Positions 8,999 to 17,143 of a DNA stretch of 64,000 nt are shown piece by piece. The notes under the pieces are model-generated. The model ran no database searches, was not told the DNA's origin, and was given only the letters and a program-made list of their open reading frames with translations. The DNA lies in assembly GCA_964567745.1 (NCBI GenBank), contig CAZMNY010000040.1:15963-79962 (forward strand), given 5' to 3'. Both the position numbers and the translations under genes were made by a program. Position 1 is the stretch's first letter; every line of letters begins with the position of its first letter. The DNA comes from CAZMNY01 sp964567745 (GTDB lineage Bacteria > Planctomycetota > Planctomycetia > Pirellulales > Pirellulaceae).

Positions 8999-9859
8999 GT
9001 GCCCGTCACGGATGAACGACGAAGCCGGTTGATTGACTTGGTTCGGCAGAGCGGATTCGCCGCGCTGCCTGACCTGGCCGTGGAGTTGGCCGTTTCCGAA
9101 TCGACGGTTCGCCGGGACTTGGACCACTTGGAAGAAATTGGCGTCGCCCGCAGGACTCACGGCGGCGTGTATTACACGGGCCCGTCTCCTCAGCTGCCGC
9201 ACTTTGATAACCGGCAACAAACGGAGGCGAGCAAGAAGAGCTGCATTGCCAGATCGGCGTGCCGCTTGATTGAGGATGGAGACACGATCCTGCTAGACGG
9301 TGGAAGCACGACGTACCAGATCGCCCAACAACTTGTTGGCAGACAGTTACAAATCGTTACCAACTCGCTGCCGGTGGCGAACTTGTTTACCAGCAGCGAC
9401 ACCGTCGATTTGGTTTTGCTCGGCGGATACATGCATACACGAACTGGAGTCACGTTGGGGCCCTATGCGAACGAGATGCTGAACTCTCTTCGCGTACGTC
9501 GAGCGATCCTGAGTGCGGCGGGCATTGATCGACGCGGCTATTACAACAGCAACCTCCTGTTGGTGGAAACAGAGCAAGCAATGATGAAAGCGGCGGACGA
9601 GGTTGTGATTGCCGCTGACAGCACCAAATTCGGTCGCACCAGCTTGGCTCGCCTTTGCGATCTAGACGAGGTGAACCACTTGGTCGTCGATGACGGCATT
9701 GATGAAGAGTGGCGAGAGGTGCTCGCGGGCGCCAACGTGGAACTCGTGATTGCGAAAGCGGGAGTCGAGGTCGAGCCAACAGAAACCGAAACGGGCGAAC
9801 AGCGCAGCCACGCGAGCGGCGAGTCAACGAGCCAGTCGAGCGAGGCGAGTGCGACCTAG
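8999..9859 (+). CDS. DeoR/GlpR-family transcriptional regulator of the BMC locus
   Basis: 286 aa from a GTG start, with GGGAG ~10 bases upstream. The N-terminal winged helix-turn-helix (about residues 5-57) has the family pattern 'ERRSRLIDLVRQSGF...LAVSESTVRRDLDHLEEIGVARRTHGG'. A sugar-phosphate-sensing DeoR C-terminal domain follows (residues ~75-255), with 'DGDTILLDGGSTTYQIAQQL', 'VTNSLPVANLF', 'LLGGYMHTRTG' and 'AADSTKFGR'. The last ~25 residues are a Ser/Glu-rich tail. It is first in a co-directional row of BMC genes, so the likely role is repression relieved by a phosphorylated sugar intermediate (for example fuculose-1-P or rhamnulose-1-P). Confidence 0.9.
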   Translation: MPVTDERRSRLIDLVRQSGFAALPDLAVELAVSESTVRRDLDHLEEIGVARRTHGGVYYTGPSPQLPHFDNRQQTEASKKSCIARSACRLIEDGDTILLDGGSTTYQIAQQLVGRQLQIVTNSLPVANLFTSSDTVDLVLLGGYMHTRTGVTLGPYANEMLNSLRVRRAILSAAGIDRRGYYNSNLLLVETEQAMMKAADEVVIAADSTKFGRTSLARLCDLDEVNHLVVDDGIDEEWREVLAGANVELVIAKAGVEVEPTETETGEQRSHASGESTSQSSEASAT

Positions 9860-9946
9860 CGAACGAACCTTGGTCGCGAATCGCGGCGCGTTTTTGTTAG
9901 TTCGAATCCAAGAAGCCAATCAACTGAACAACGAAAGAATTGCGGT

Positions 9947-10654
9947 ATGAGCACGGCGCCTAGCCTCGATCGATCTGCTGTCGAAAACATCGTCCGGCAG
10001 ATTGTCATGCGTTCATCCAGTCCTAGATCTGTCGCACCGGCTGCGTCGAATGAACCCGAGTTGGTTGTCAGCATTTCCGCTCGGCACGTCCATCTGACGG
10101 ACGCTCACGTGGAGACGCTGTTCGGCCCCGGTGCGACGCTGACTCCGATGAAGCCGTTGTATCAAGACGGTTTCTTTGCAGCCGAGGAGACCGTGATGAT
10201 CGTCGGCCCTCGAAAACGAACATTACCCACCGTGCGGGTGCTCGGCCCCACTCGCGATCACAGTCAAGTGGAATTGGCGTTTACCGATGCGATTTCGCTC
10301 GGCATCGACGCGCCTGTCCGCCACAGCGGCCAGATCTCCGGAACGCCTGGCTGCGTTCTGGTCGGGCCCAAGGGCGTTGTCGAGCTTAACGAGGGCGTGA
10401 TTCGAGCGGCTCGGCACGTGCACATCAATCACGGTGACTGCGAACACTACGGCGTCAAGAACAAGGATTTCGTCAAGCTGCGAATCGAATCGCCTCAGTG
10501 CACTGTCGTGTACGAGGACCTGTTGGTTCGTGCGGATGAGACGAGCAAGTTGGAAGTTCACTTGGACACCGACGAAGGCAACGCGGCCTTCCTCGACCAA
10601 GCGACCAAGGTTGAGTTGCTCGCGCAAGAGGAAGCTTGCAAGTGTAAGCAGTAA
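9947..10654 (+). CDS. pduL: Phosphate propanoyltransferase PduL (BMC lumen)
   Basis: 235 aa. PduL is the phosphotransacylase of many metabolosomes and converts acyl-CoA plus phosphate to acyl phosphate plus CoA, which recycles CoA inside the shell. Zinc-site motifs are visible as 'SARHVHL' (about residue 45) and 'AARHVHINHGDCEHYG' (about residue 150). The N-terminal ~22 residues (LDRSAVENIVRQIVMR) form an amphipathic helix before a Pro/Ala linker, which is the form of an encapsulation peptide. It follows the regulator by 87 bases and precedes the shell genes. Confidence 0.95.
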   Translation: MSTAPSLDRSAVENIVRQIVMRSSSPRSVAPAASNEPELVVSISARHVHLTDAHVETLFGPGATLTPMKPLYQDGFFAAEETVMIVGPRKRTLPTVRVLGPTRDHSQVELAFTDAISLGIDAPVRHSGQISGTPGCVLVGPKGVVELNEGVIRAARHVHINHGDCEHYGVKNKDFVKLRIESPQCTVVYEDLLVRADETSKLEVHLDTDEGNAAFLDQATKVELLAQEEACKCKQ

Positions 10655-10779
10655 GCGACTAAACCCGCGTTGAATTTTGGAACCACGAGAAGCGTATTTT
10701 TTGATTGAAACTCAGCATCCGGACAGCGTAGTCGACGGATGTGAAACAACGACAAGTCATTAACGGGAGACCCCTAGCT

Positions 10780-11073
10780 ATGGCGAAAGCAATGGAAGCG
10801 TTGGGCATGATCGAGACGAAAGGGTTCATCACCCTTCTCGAAGCCAGCGACGCGATGATGAAAGCGGCGAATGTCGAATTCCTAGGTTGGGACAAGGTCG
10901 GCGCCGGCCTCGTTACCGCCTTTGTCACGGGCGACGTTGCGGCAGTGAAAGCGGCCACCGACGCCGGTGCGAACTCGGGCGGCCGAGTTGGCGAAGTTGT
11001 CAGCGTTCAAGTTATTCCTCGTCCGCATGAGGACTTGGGCAACGTGATCGCCAATCTGAAAAAGGGCGGCTAA
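10780..11073 (+). CDS. BMC-H shell protein 1 (hexameric, Pfam BMC domain)
   Basis: 97 aa from the ATG at 10780, which has CGGGAG ~10 bases upstream; the frame also opens at a GTG at 10741 but without family similarity. It shows the canonical single BMC fold: 'ALGMIETKGFITLLEASDAMMKAANV', 'GAGLVTAFVTGDVAAVKAATDAGA' split across strands, and 'VIPRPHEDL' at the end. Hexamers tile the facets of the shell. The stop codon abuts the ATG of the next frame (TAA-ATG), so it is probably translationally coupled with the second shell gene. Confidence 0.96.
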   Translation: MAKAMEALGMIETKGFITLLEASDAMMKAANVEFLGWDKVGAGLVTAFVTGDVAAVKAATDAGANSGGRVGEVVSVQVIPRPHEDLGNVIANLKKGG

Positions 11074-11127
11074 ATGGCCAAGTCATCACCACGTCGTTCG
11101 ACAGCAAAGAGCACAAGGAAAACAAAC

Positions 11128-11397
11128 ATGAATAGCGCAATTGGATTAGTGGAGACACGCGGATTGGTCGGCCTGGTTGAGGCGACCGACTCGATGGCCA
11201 AGGCGGCCAACGTGGAGATCGTCAAGCGAGTTGACATCGGCGGTGGCTTGGTCACGACGGTCGTGCGCGGCGACGTCGGCAGCGTTCGAGCTGCGGTCGA
11301 AGCGGGTGCCAACGCGGCGAGCCAAGTCGGCGATTTGGTCGGAAGCCATGTGATTCCCCGACCTGCCGAAGGTTTGGTCGAGTCCTACGTCGGTTAA
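11128..11397 (+). CDS. BMC-H shell protein 2
   Basis: 89 aa from the ATG at 11128, with AAGGAA ~8 bases upstream. The protein begins 'MNSAIGLVETRGLVGLVEATD', as BMC-H proteins normally do, and ends 'VIPRPAEGLVESYVG'. An in-frame ATG at 11074, directly abutting the stop of BMC-H 1, would add 18 mostly basic residues (MAKSSPRRSTAKSTRKTN). Either start is possible. The pore loop around 'DIGGGLVTTVV' differs from BMC-H 1 ('KVGAGLVTAFV'), so the two hexamers may have different pores. Confidence 0.95.
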   Translation: MNSAIGLVETRGLVGLVEATDSMAKAANVEIVKRVDIGGGLVTTVVRGDVGSVRAAVEAGANAASQVGDLVGSHVIPRPAEGLVESYVG

Positions 11398-11611
11398 GCA
11401 ACAAGGGATCGATCGAACGCCGAGAAGTTGGCGGTCGCATCGATCTTGTCACGGACGAAGCGATTGTTCTCGCCCATGTCGACACCGAGAAGCTGAGAGC
11501 TGTGAAGCTCGGCGAAGCTCCTCATGAAGGTAACGTCGTTTGACGCCGCACGATTTTTCGGCGTAGCCAAGTTACCAATCCTCGGCAAGGCGATAGAAGG
11601 AGTGAAACCGA

Positions 11612-12796
11612 ATGAAAGTACTCGTCGCCAACCTCGGCTCGACCAGCTTCAAGTACCGACTGTTCGATATGGACAACGAGCGCCAGATGGCGCGCGGAGG
11701 AATCGAACGCATCGGTTCGGCAAGCAGCGACTGTTTCGTCGAAATCGGCGATCGTCGCGAACAGCTGACGACCGAAGCGCCTGACCATGCGGTGGCGGTG
11801 AAGTTGTGCCTGCAACAGTTGACTGACTCGGAAACCGGTTGCTTGGAGGATGTCTCCGAAGTCGCCGCGATCGGGTTCAAGGCTGTCCACGGCGGGCGAG
11901 TGAGCGGAGTACAACGCGTTGACGACGATTTGCTTGAAGCCATGAATGAGATGAGCCAAGTGGCACCAGCTCACAATCCGCCCTACATCGCAGCGATGCG
12001 GTTGTTGGCGGAGAAGCTGCCCGAGATGCCTTTGATTGCGGCCTTTGAGACAGGTTTCCACCAGACGGTCCCAGACCGACTGCGGCGTTACCCGGCCCCA
12101 TTCGAATGGGGCGAGTCGATGAGCGTGAAGAAATGGGGATTTCACGGCGCAAGCCACAGGTATATCGGCGTGCGGATGGCCGAGTTGATCGGCCGGGACG
12201 ACTTGCGAGTCGTCTCGCTTCACCTCGGCGGCTCCTCAAGCCTGTGTGCGATGCGAGGCGGCGTGAGTGCGGCGACATCGATGGGCATGAGTCCTCAATC
12301 GGGCGTCCCTCACAACAATCGTGTTGGCGACTTCGACCCCTTCGCGATCCCCGTGATCATGAAGGCGACGGGCAAGTCACTCGATGAAGTACTCGATGAT
12401 CTGGCATGCCGCAGCGGCCTGCTCGGACTGAGTGGAGTGAGTGGCGATGTTCGCGATTTAGAGAAAGCGGCCGCGGATGGAAACGAAAGGGCTCAGTTAG
12501 CTCTGGATGTATTCATCAGTGAAACGCGGCGTTACTTGGGTGGGCTGTTAGTTGAACTCGGCGGCGCGGATGTCATCGCCTTCACCGGAGGCATCGGAGA
12601 GAACGGCGTTCAAGTTCGCAGCGACGTGTGTCGCGACCTTAGCGAACTCGGAATCGAGATCGACGAACAGCTCAACGTAAAACTCCGAGGCGAGGGTCGA
12701 GTCAGCACGGACTCGAGTCGCGTACAAGTCTGGGTCGCGCCGACGAACGAAGAATTGATTGTCGCTCGTCAAACGAAAGCAGCTTTGACCGCTTAA
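11612..12796 (+). CDS. ackA: Acetate/propionate kinase family protein
   Basis: 394 aa, normal length, with GAAGGAG before the ATG. ASKHA-fold kinase motifs are present: 'NLGSTSFKYRL' at the N terminus (usual form N-x-GSSSLK), 'GFKAVHGG', 'AFETGFHQTVP', 'WGFHGASHRYI', 'HLGGSSSLCA' and 'FTGGIGENG'. It should make ATP and a carboxylic acid from the acyl phosphate produced by PduL. Substitution of the second Ser by Thr in the first motif and 'HGASH' instead of 'HGTSH' are typical of BMC-linked rather than housekeeping copies (from memory). It is preceded by a 214-base gap from BMC-H 2. Confidence 0.95.
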   Translation: MKVLVANLGSTSFKYRLFDMDNERQMARGGIERIGSASSDCFVEIGDRREQLTTEAPDHAVAVKLCLQQLTDSETGCLEDVSEVAAIGFKAVHGGRVSGVQRVDDDLLEAMNEMSQVAPAHNPPYIAAMRLLAEKLPEMPLIAAFETGFHQTVPDRLRRYPAPFEWGESMSVKKWGFHGASHRYIGVRMAELIGRDDLRVVSLHLGGSSSLCAMRGGVSAATSMGMSPQSGVPHNNRVGDFDPFAIPVIMKATGKSLDEVLDDLACRSGLLGLSGVSGDVRDLEKAAADGNERAQLALDVFISETRRYLGGLLVELGGADVIAFTGGIGENGVQVRSDVCRDLSELGIEIDEQLNVKLRGEGRVSTDSSRVQVWVAPTNEELIVARQTKAALTA

Positions 12797-12865
12797 CGCG
12801 ACAGAGTGCAAAACTGAGTGTGAGTCTTGTAGTCAAGTTGTTGTCAGGTAAGAAGGACGATCGTC

Positions 12866-13174
12866 ATGTTTGTCGCGAAAGTCACCGGGTCGCTTGTCGC
12901 CACGCAAAAGGTCGACACTTTGGTCGGCTACAAATTGCTCGTGGTGGAGCCATACCGTGTGGAGGCCAAGAAGCGTGAATCGCTGACGACAACGGGACGC
13001 ACTTTCGTGGCCGTCGACACGCTCGGCGCCGGCGAGGGTGACTTCGTCTTGATAACTCAAGGGTCGAGCGCCCGGCTGACAACCGAGACGCGCAACATGC
13101 CGATCGATACGGTCATCGTCGGTATTGTCGATCGAGTTCAAGTCGATCAGGCGTGTGTCTTCAAGCGGGACTAG
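12866..13174 (+). CDS. BMC-P pentameric shell vertex protein 1 (EutN/CcmL family)
   Basis: 102 aa; AGAAGGA ~12 bases upstream of the ATG. EutN/CcmL signature: 'MFVAKVTGSLVATQKVDTLVGYKLLVVEP', then 'VAVDTLGAGEGDFVLITQGSSAR', then 'VIVGIVDRVQVD'. Pentamers close the vertices of the shell. It is the first of three different BMC-P genes interleaved with the enzyme genes. Confidence 0.95.
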   Translation: MFVAKVTGSLVATQKVDTLVGYKLLVVEPYRVEAKKRESLTTTGRTFVAVDTLGAGEGDFVLITQGSSARLTTETRNMPIDTVIVGIVDRVQVDQACVFKRD

Positions 13175-13304
13175 TGAACATCGTTTAACCCGTTGCCGGA
13201 GGCGAGGCGTCGGAGAAAACGTCGGAAATATCGACAACCTCCTTTAGCCAGATGGAGCGAGTGGGCGGTCAGGGAAGCCGTTGTTAAACCACCCAGAATA
13301 GAGA

Positions 13305-14735
13305 ATGGTCATGCAAATCGACGAATCGATGATTCGCAATGTTGTCGCTCAAGTGCTCTCCGAAGTCGGTCAAAGCGCGCACATTGGCGGCGGCGGATAT
13401 AGCGGACGCCACGGCGTTTTTCAGGATGCGAACGAAGCTGTCGCAGCGGCGCGCGAGGCGTTTGAGCAGCTTTCGGAGAGAGGGTTGGAGGATCGCAAGA
13501 GGATCATCGACCACATCCGTCGCATTTCCATCGACCAATGCGTCGAGCTCGGCACAATGGAAATGGACGAGACCAAGATTGGTCGCTTGGAGCACAAAAT
13601 CGAGAAGCTCAAGACGCTAGGCATGCAAACGCCGGGCGTCGAGTTTTTGCGAAGCGAAGTCTTCAGCGGCGACCGCGGACTAGCGGTGATCGAGCATGCA
13701 CCGTTTGGCGTTATCGGCGCGATCACTCCCGTGACTCACTCGTTGCCAACCATCACGGGCAACGCAGTCAGTATGATTGCCGGTGGCAATACGCTGGTCG
13801 TGAACCCTCATCCGAGCGGCAAGCGAGTCGCCGCGGAGGGCGTTCGCCGTTTCAACGAAGCGATCTACCAAGACCTGGGCATCGACAACCTGATCTGCGT
13901 GATTGCCGAGCCGACTTTGGAATCGGCCGCGACCATATTCAAACACAAGCAAGTCGCGTTGATCTGCGTCACAGGCGGGCCCGCTGTTGCTCGCGCAGCA
14001 CTCAACAGCGGAAAACGAGCCGTCGTTGCCGGCCCCGGCAATCCGCCCGTAGTCGTCGACGAAACGGCCGATTTTGACCAGGCCGCTCGCAGCATCATTC
14101 AAGGCGGGGCTTACGACAACAACCTTCTCTGCATCGCGGAAAAGGAAGTCTTTGTGGTCGCCAGCGTCTTTGACCGCATGATGGCGGCGATGGATCGAGC
14201 CGGCGCGATGCGGCTCACCGAAACTGAAATTGCCAAACTCCAACAATCGGCAATCATCCAAGTGGGTGAAGACAGGCACGATGCGGCGTCGAAGGAATGC
14301 TTGGGTCAAGACGCGGCCGTTCTGGCTCAATTTGCCGGCCGCAATGCGCCAGCAGGCGTCGAATTGTTGTTTGGCGAGACCGACGAATTCAGCCCATTTG
14401 TTTCCGTCGAGCAGATGATGCCATTCATTCCGTTTGTTCGCGTCCCTGACGTCGATACGGCCATCGCAAAAGCAAAACAGTACGAACACGGTTTCCGCCA
14501 CACCGCGATCATTCACTCTCACGATGTTCGAAACATGACCAAGATGGGTCGCGCTTTGGACACAACATTGTTTGTCAAGAACGGCCCCTGCATGGCGGCC
14601 CTAGGGCTCGGCGGCGAAGGCTATCTGTCATTCAGCATCGCGGGACCGACGGGCGAAGGCGTCACAACGCCGCTCACCTTCACTCGCGAACGACGTTGCT
14701 CGATGATCGACGACCTCTGGATACTCGGTAAGTAA
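13305..14735 (+). CDS. CoA-acylating aldehyde dehydrogenase of the BMC (PduP/EutE-like)
   Basis: 476 aa. It oxidises an aldehyde (lactaldehyde or propionaldehyde expected) to the acyl-CoA with NAD+. The catalytic Cys is residue 276 in 'YDNNLLCIAEKEVFV', the PduP/EutE context. Cofactor-side motifs 'GAITPVTHSLPTITGNAVSMI' (split) and 'ICVTGGPAV' are present. The N terminus (about residues 3-20, DESMIRNVVAQVLSEVG), followed by a Gly-rich linker, is an encapsulation-peptide candidate. ATG codons at 13305 and 13311 are both possible and neither has a strong ribosome-binding site. Confidence 0.95.
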   Translation: MVMQIDESMIRNVVAQVLSEVGQSAHIGGGGYSGRHGVFQDANEAVAAAREAFEQLSERGLEDRKRIIDHIRRISIDQCVELGTMEMDETKIGRLEHKIEKLKTLGMQTPGVEFLRSEVFSGDRGLAVIEHAPFGVIGAITPVTHSLPTITGNAVSMIAGGNTLVVNPHPSGKRVAAEGVRRFNEAIYQDLGIDNLICVIAEPTLESAATIFKHKQVALICVTGGPAVARAALNSGKRAVVAGPGNPPVVVDETADFDQAARSIIQGGAYDNNLLCIAEKEVFVVASVFDRMMAAMDRAGAMRLTETEIAKLQQSAIIQVGEDRHDAASKECLGQDAAVLAQFAGRNAPAGVELLFGETDEFSPFVSVEQMMPFIPFVRVPDVDTAIAKAKQYEHGFRHTAIIHSHDVRNMTKMGRALDTTLFVKNGPCMAALGLGGEGYLSFSIAGPTGEGVTTPLTFTRERRCSMIDDLWILGK

Positions 14736-14779
14736 CTCGCCTCGTTTTGTTTTTTTGTGTCCGTCGGAGAATCGCAAGA

Positions 14780-15055
14780 ATGAGAGTCGGACGTGTCATC
14801 GGTGCCGCCACCGCCACCATCAAGCACCCATCACTTGCCGGCGCTAAGCTGCTGGTTGTGCAGCCGTGTCTGTCGGACGACGGCGCTGAAGGCGCGTTGG
14901 CAGCCGACGGCGAACCGCAGCTCGCTGTCGATTTGGTCGGCGCCGGCCGTGGCGAATTGGTGATGATTTCGAGCGACGGGCGCGGTGCAAGAGAATTCCT
15001 TGGCGTCGAGGCGACGCCGGTGCGTTGGACGGTTATCGGCATTCAAGACGCGTAG
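14780..15055 (+). CDS. BMC-P pentameric shell vertex protein 2 (EutN/CcmL family)
   Basis: 91 aa from the ATG at 14780, chosen because GGAGA lies 8 bases upstream and the protein then begins 'MRVGRVIGAATATIKHPSLAG', the usual EutN start. 'GAKLLVVQP', 'AVDLVGAGRGELVMISSDGRGAR' and 'WTVIGIQD' complete the family pattern. It is the shortest of the three vertex proteins and follows the aldehyde dehydrogenase gene by 44 bases. Confidence 0.95.
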   Translation: MRVGRVIGAATATIKHPSLAGAKLLVVQPCLSDDGAEGALAADGEPQLAVDLVGAGRGELVMISSDGRGAREFLGVEATPVRWTVIGIQDA

Positions 15056-15074
15056 AAGTGCGAATAGAGCGAAC

Positions 15075-15758
15075 ATGAGCGGAACCGCTCACAATGCGAA
15101 CCTGTTGAACGCGACGCTAGATGAAGCGTTGATCGAGCGAATCGTGCGCGAAGTGTTAAGCCGTGTTGCAAATCGCTCGACGTCGCGCGAGACGCAGTGC
15201 GCCTCGTCGTCCGATTTTCGAGTTGAGGGGCGAGTGGTCACTTTGGAGAGTCTGCGAGAGTGCGGGGACGATGCCAAACGCGTGATCGTGGCGAGCCGAG
15301 CCGTGGTCACTCCGGCCGTGGTCGATGAGATAAAAGATCGAGGCCTGACGCTCGTGCGATGCGACTCGAGTCCAGCCTTCGCGAATCGCGCGAAGACTCA
15401 AGCGGAATCGAAAAAGCGTGAGCGAGGGAGCGAGTTGACGATTGGCCGAGTGGATTCGGCGAGTGGACCTGGATGGGACGCAGTCAAGCGTTTTGGCCAT
15501 GCCACGATCAACGGCGGATTGGTTTCCGTGCTGCCGCGATTAGCGAAACAGTTAAGCAGTGGCGGGCAAGGCGTGCTTGTGACGTCGGCGCCGGCCGCGA
15601 CCGTTTATCACGCCTGTCAACACGGGCTGAGGGCGGTGTATGCGACAAATGGCCGAGATGTCGGCGAGGCGAGAAGCGAGTTCGATGCGAATTTGCTTGT
15701 TGTCGATTCCCATGGCGCGTCCAACGGCGCTCTCGAGTCGTTCCTTACTGCGGATTAG
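15075..15758 (+). CDS. BMC-associated protein of unknown role with degenerate RpiB/LacA-like domain
   Basis: 227 aa from the ATG at 15075, 19 bases after BMC-P 2. Residues 10-32 (LDEALIERIVREVLSRV) look like an encapsulation peptide. Residues ~55-95 contain 'VVTLESL...IVASRAVVTPAVVDEIKDRGLTLVR', a segment I associate with other BMC accessory proteins. Residues ~150-212 resemble the Rossmann-like sugar-phosphate isomerase RpiB/LacA ('GVLVTSAPAATVYHACQHGLRA', 'GRDVGEARSEFDANLLVV', each a contiguous short stretch). The RpiB active-site Cys position is occupied by Thr/Ser (VLVTSA), so isomerase activity is doubtful. The domain reading is an inference from motif resemblance; the gene itself is certain from context and spacing. 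Confidence 0.85.
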   Translation: MSGTAHNANLLNATLDEALIERIVREVLSRVANRSTSRETQCASSSDFRVEGRVVTLESLRECGDDAKRVIVASRAVVTPAVVDEIKDRGLTLVRCDSSPAFANRAKTQAESKKRERGSELTIGRVDSASGPGWDAVKRFGHATINGGLVSVLPRLAKQLSSGGQGVLVTSAPAATVYHACQHGLRAVYATNGRDVGEARSEFDANLLVVDSHGASNGALESFLTAD

Positions 15759-15820
15759 CAAGAACTCTTAACACAGATCGTTGCTCGACCCGAGCAAGAG
15801 AGAGAACGGAGAATAACGCG

Positions 15821-16105
15821 ATGAGAATTGCAGAAGTGATTGGCACAGTCACGCTCAATCGCTGTTTACCTTCGTTCGAAGGCTCGCGTCTCAAGTTGGC
15901 AATCCCGCTGACGCTGGAGAACTTGCGGGGCGAGTGGGCCGATGGAGAGACAATCGCCGTCTGGGACGATTTGGGTGCCGGCGTGGGAAGTCGAATTGCA
16001 ATGAGTGAAGGCGGCGAAGCAGCTCAGCCGTTTCGTCCTGACTACAAACCGGTCGATGCCTACAACGCCGCGCTGCTCGACGATGTCGACATTGGCGACA
16101 TCTAG
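15821..16105 (+). CDS. BMC-P pentameric shell vertex protein 3 (EutN/CcmL family)
   Basis: 94 aa from the ATG at 15821, with CGGAGA ~9 bases upstream; the reading frame opens further left but overlaps the previous gene. EutN/CcmL pattern: 'MRIAEVIGTVTLNRCLPSF', 'KLAIPLTLENL', 'VWDDLGAGVGSRIAMSEGGEAA'. The C-terminal tail 'DYKPVDAYNAALLDDVDIGD' replaces the usual 'V-x-GIVD' strand with an acidic stretch and is specific to this paralogue among the three here. Confidence 0.94.
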   Translation: MRIAEVIGTVTLNRCLPSFEGSRLKLAIPLTLENLRGEWADGETIAVWDDLGAGVGSRIAMSEGGEAAQPFRPDYKPVDAYNAALLDDVDIGDI

Positions 16106-16194
16106 AGTGCAACGAGCCCGGTCACGAAAACAGCAATAGTTAAGCGATACAACACAAATCAATTGATCTCCACAACAGGAGCTAAAGTCAACTC

Positions 16195-17058
16195 ATGGTC
16201 AACGTTCATCAAGTCAAAAAAGACATGTGTGAAATCGGTCGGCGAATCTACAACAAAGGATTCGCGGCAGCCAACGACGGCAACATTACAGTCCGGATTT
16301 CGGAGAACGAGTTTCTCTGCACGCCGACAATGCAATCGAAAGGCTTCTTAAAGCCCGACGATATTTGCACGATCGACTTCACCGGCAAGCAATTGGCTGG
16401 CCGGAAAAAGCGAAGCAGCGAAGCTCTTCTGCACTTGGAGATCTATCGCAAGCGGGACGACATCAAGTCGGTTGTGCACTGCCACCCGCCTCACGCGACC
16501 GCGTTCGCTGTCGCTCGCGAACCCATTCCACAGTGCGTGTTGCCCGAGGTCGAAGTCTTCCTGACGGACATCCCGATCACCAAGTACGAAACGCCCGGCG
16601 GACAAGCGTTCGCCGACACGATCCAGCCGTTCGTCGACAAAACCAACGTCATCATCCTGGCGAACCACGGAACGGTAAGTTACGGCGAGGATGTCGAACG
16701 CGCTTATTGGTGGACCGAGATTCTCGACGCGTACTGCCGAATCTTGATGCTCGCCAAAGGACTCGGCGGCGTGACCTATTTTTCGGAAGAGAAAGAACGC
16801 GAACTGCTCGACTTGAAGAAGAAGTGGGGCTTCATGGACCCTCGACTCACCGAAGAGTTTAAAGACTGTGACATTTGCGGTAACGATATCTTTCGAGACA
16901 GTTGGAGCGAAACCGGCGTATCGCGCAACGCGTTTGAGGCGCCGCCCGCGATGGGTCGAGACAAGACCAATTCGGTGCCCGCAAGCGGAGACAGTCAAGA
17001 AGCCTTGATCCAAGAAATAACGAACCGAGTGATGCAGGCGTTGGCTCAACAATCGTAG
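16195..17058 (+). CDS. Class II aldolase (fuculose/rhamnulose-1-phosphate aldolase type) with C-terminal encapsulation peptide
   Basis: 287 aa; AGGAG ~14 bases before the ATG. The Zn2+-dependent class II aldolase/adducin fold is indicated by H95-C-H97 (VVHCHPPH) and H158 (ANHGTVS) as metal ligands, with E76 as the likely acid/base. Such enzymes split L-fuculose-1-P or L-rhamnulose-1-P into dihydroxyacetone phosphate and lactaldehyde. A Cys pair (CDICGND, about residue 230) and a linker lead to a C-terminal helix (SQEALIQEITNRVMQALAQ) like that on other BMC cargo. It feeds lactaldehyde to the aldehyde dehydrogenase at 13305. Confidence 0.93.
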   Translation: MVNVHQVKKDMCEIGRRIYNKGFAAANDGNITVRISENEFLCTPTMQSKGFLKPDDICTIDFTGKQLAGRKKRSSEALLHLEIYRKRDDIKSVVHCHPPHATAFAVAREPIPQCVLPEVEVFLTDIPITKYETPGGQAFADTIQPFVDKTNVIILANHGTVSYGEDVERAYWWTEILDAYCRILMLAKGLGGVTYFSEEKERELLDLKKKWGFMDPRLTEEFKDCDICGNDIFRDSWSETGVSRNAFEAPPAMGRDKTNSVPASGDSQEALIQEITNRVMQALAQQS

Positions 17059-17143
17059 GCGCTTATCGGACGAGCGGCGGAAGCATCGTGGCGTCAAACG
17101 CCACAGCGAAAGACGAGTGGCGAAAGTCAAACGAGGACAAATC

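Noticed and set aside
9875..9895. CGCG-AAT-CGCG followed by GCGCGTTTTT between the DeoR gene and pduL
   Set aside because: The stem is only four pairs with a three-base loop. Too weak to call a terminator, though partial attenuation cannot be excluded.
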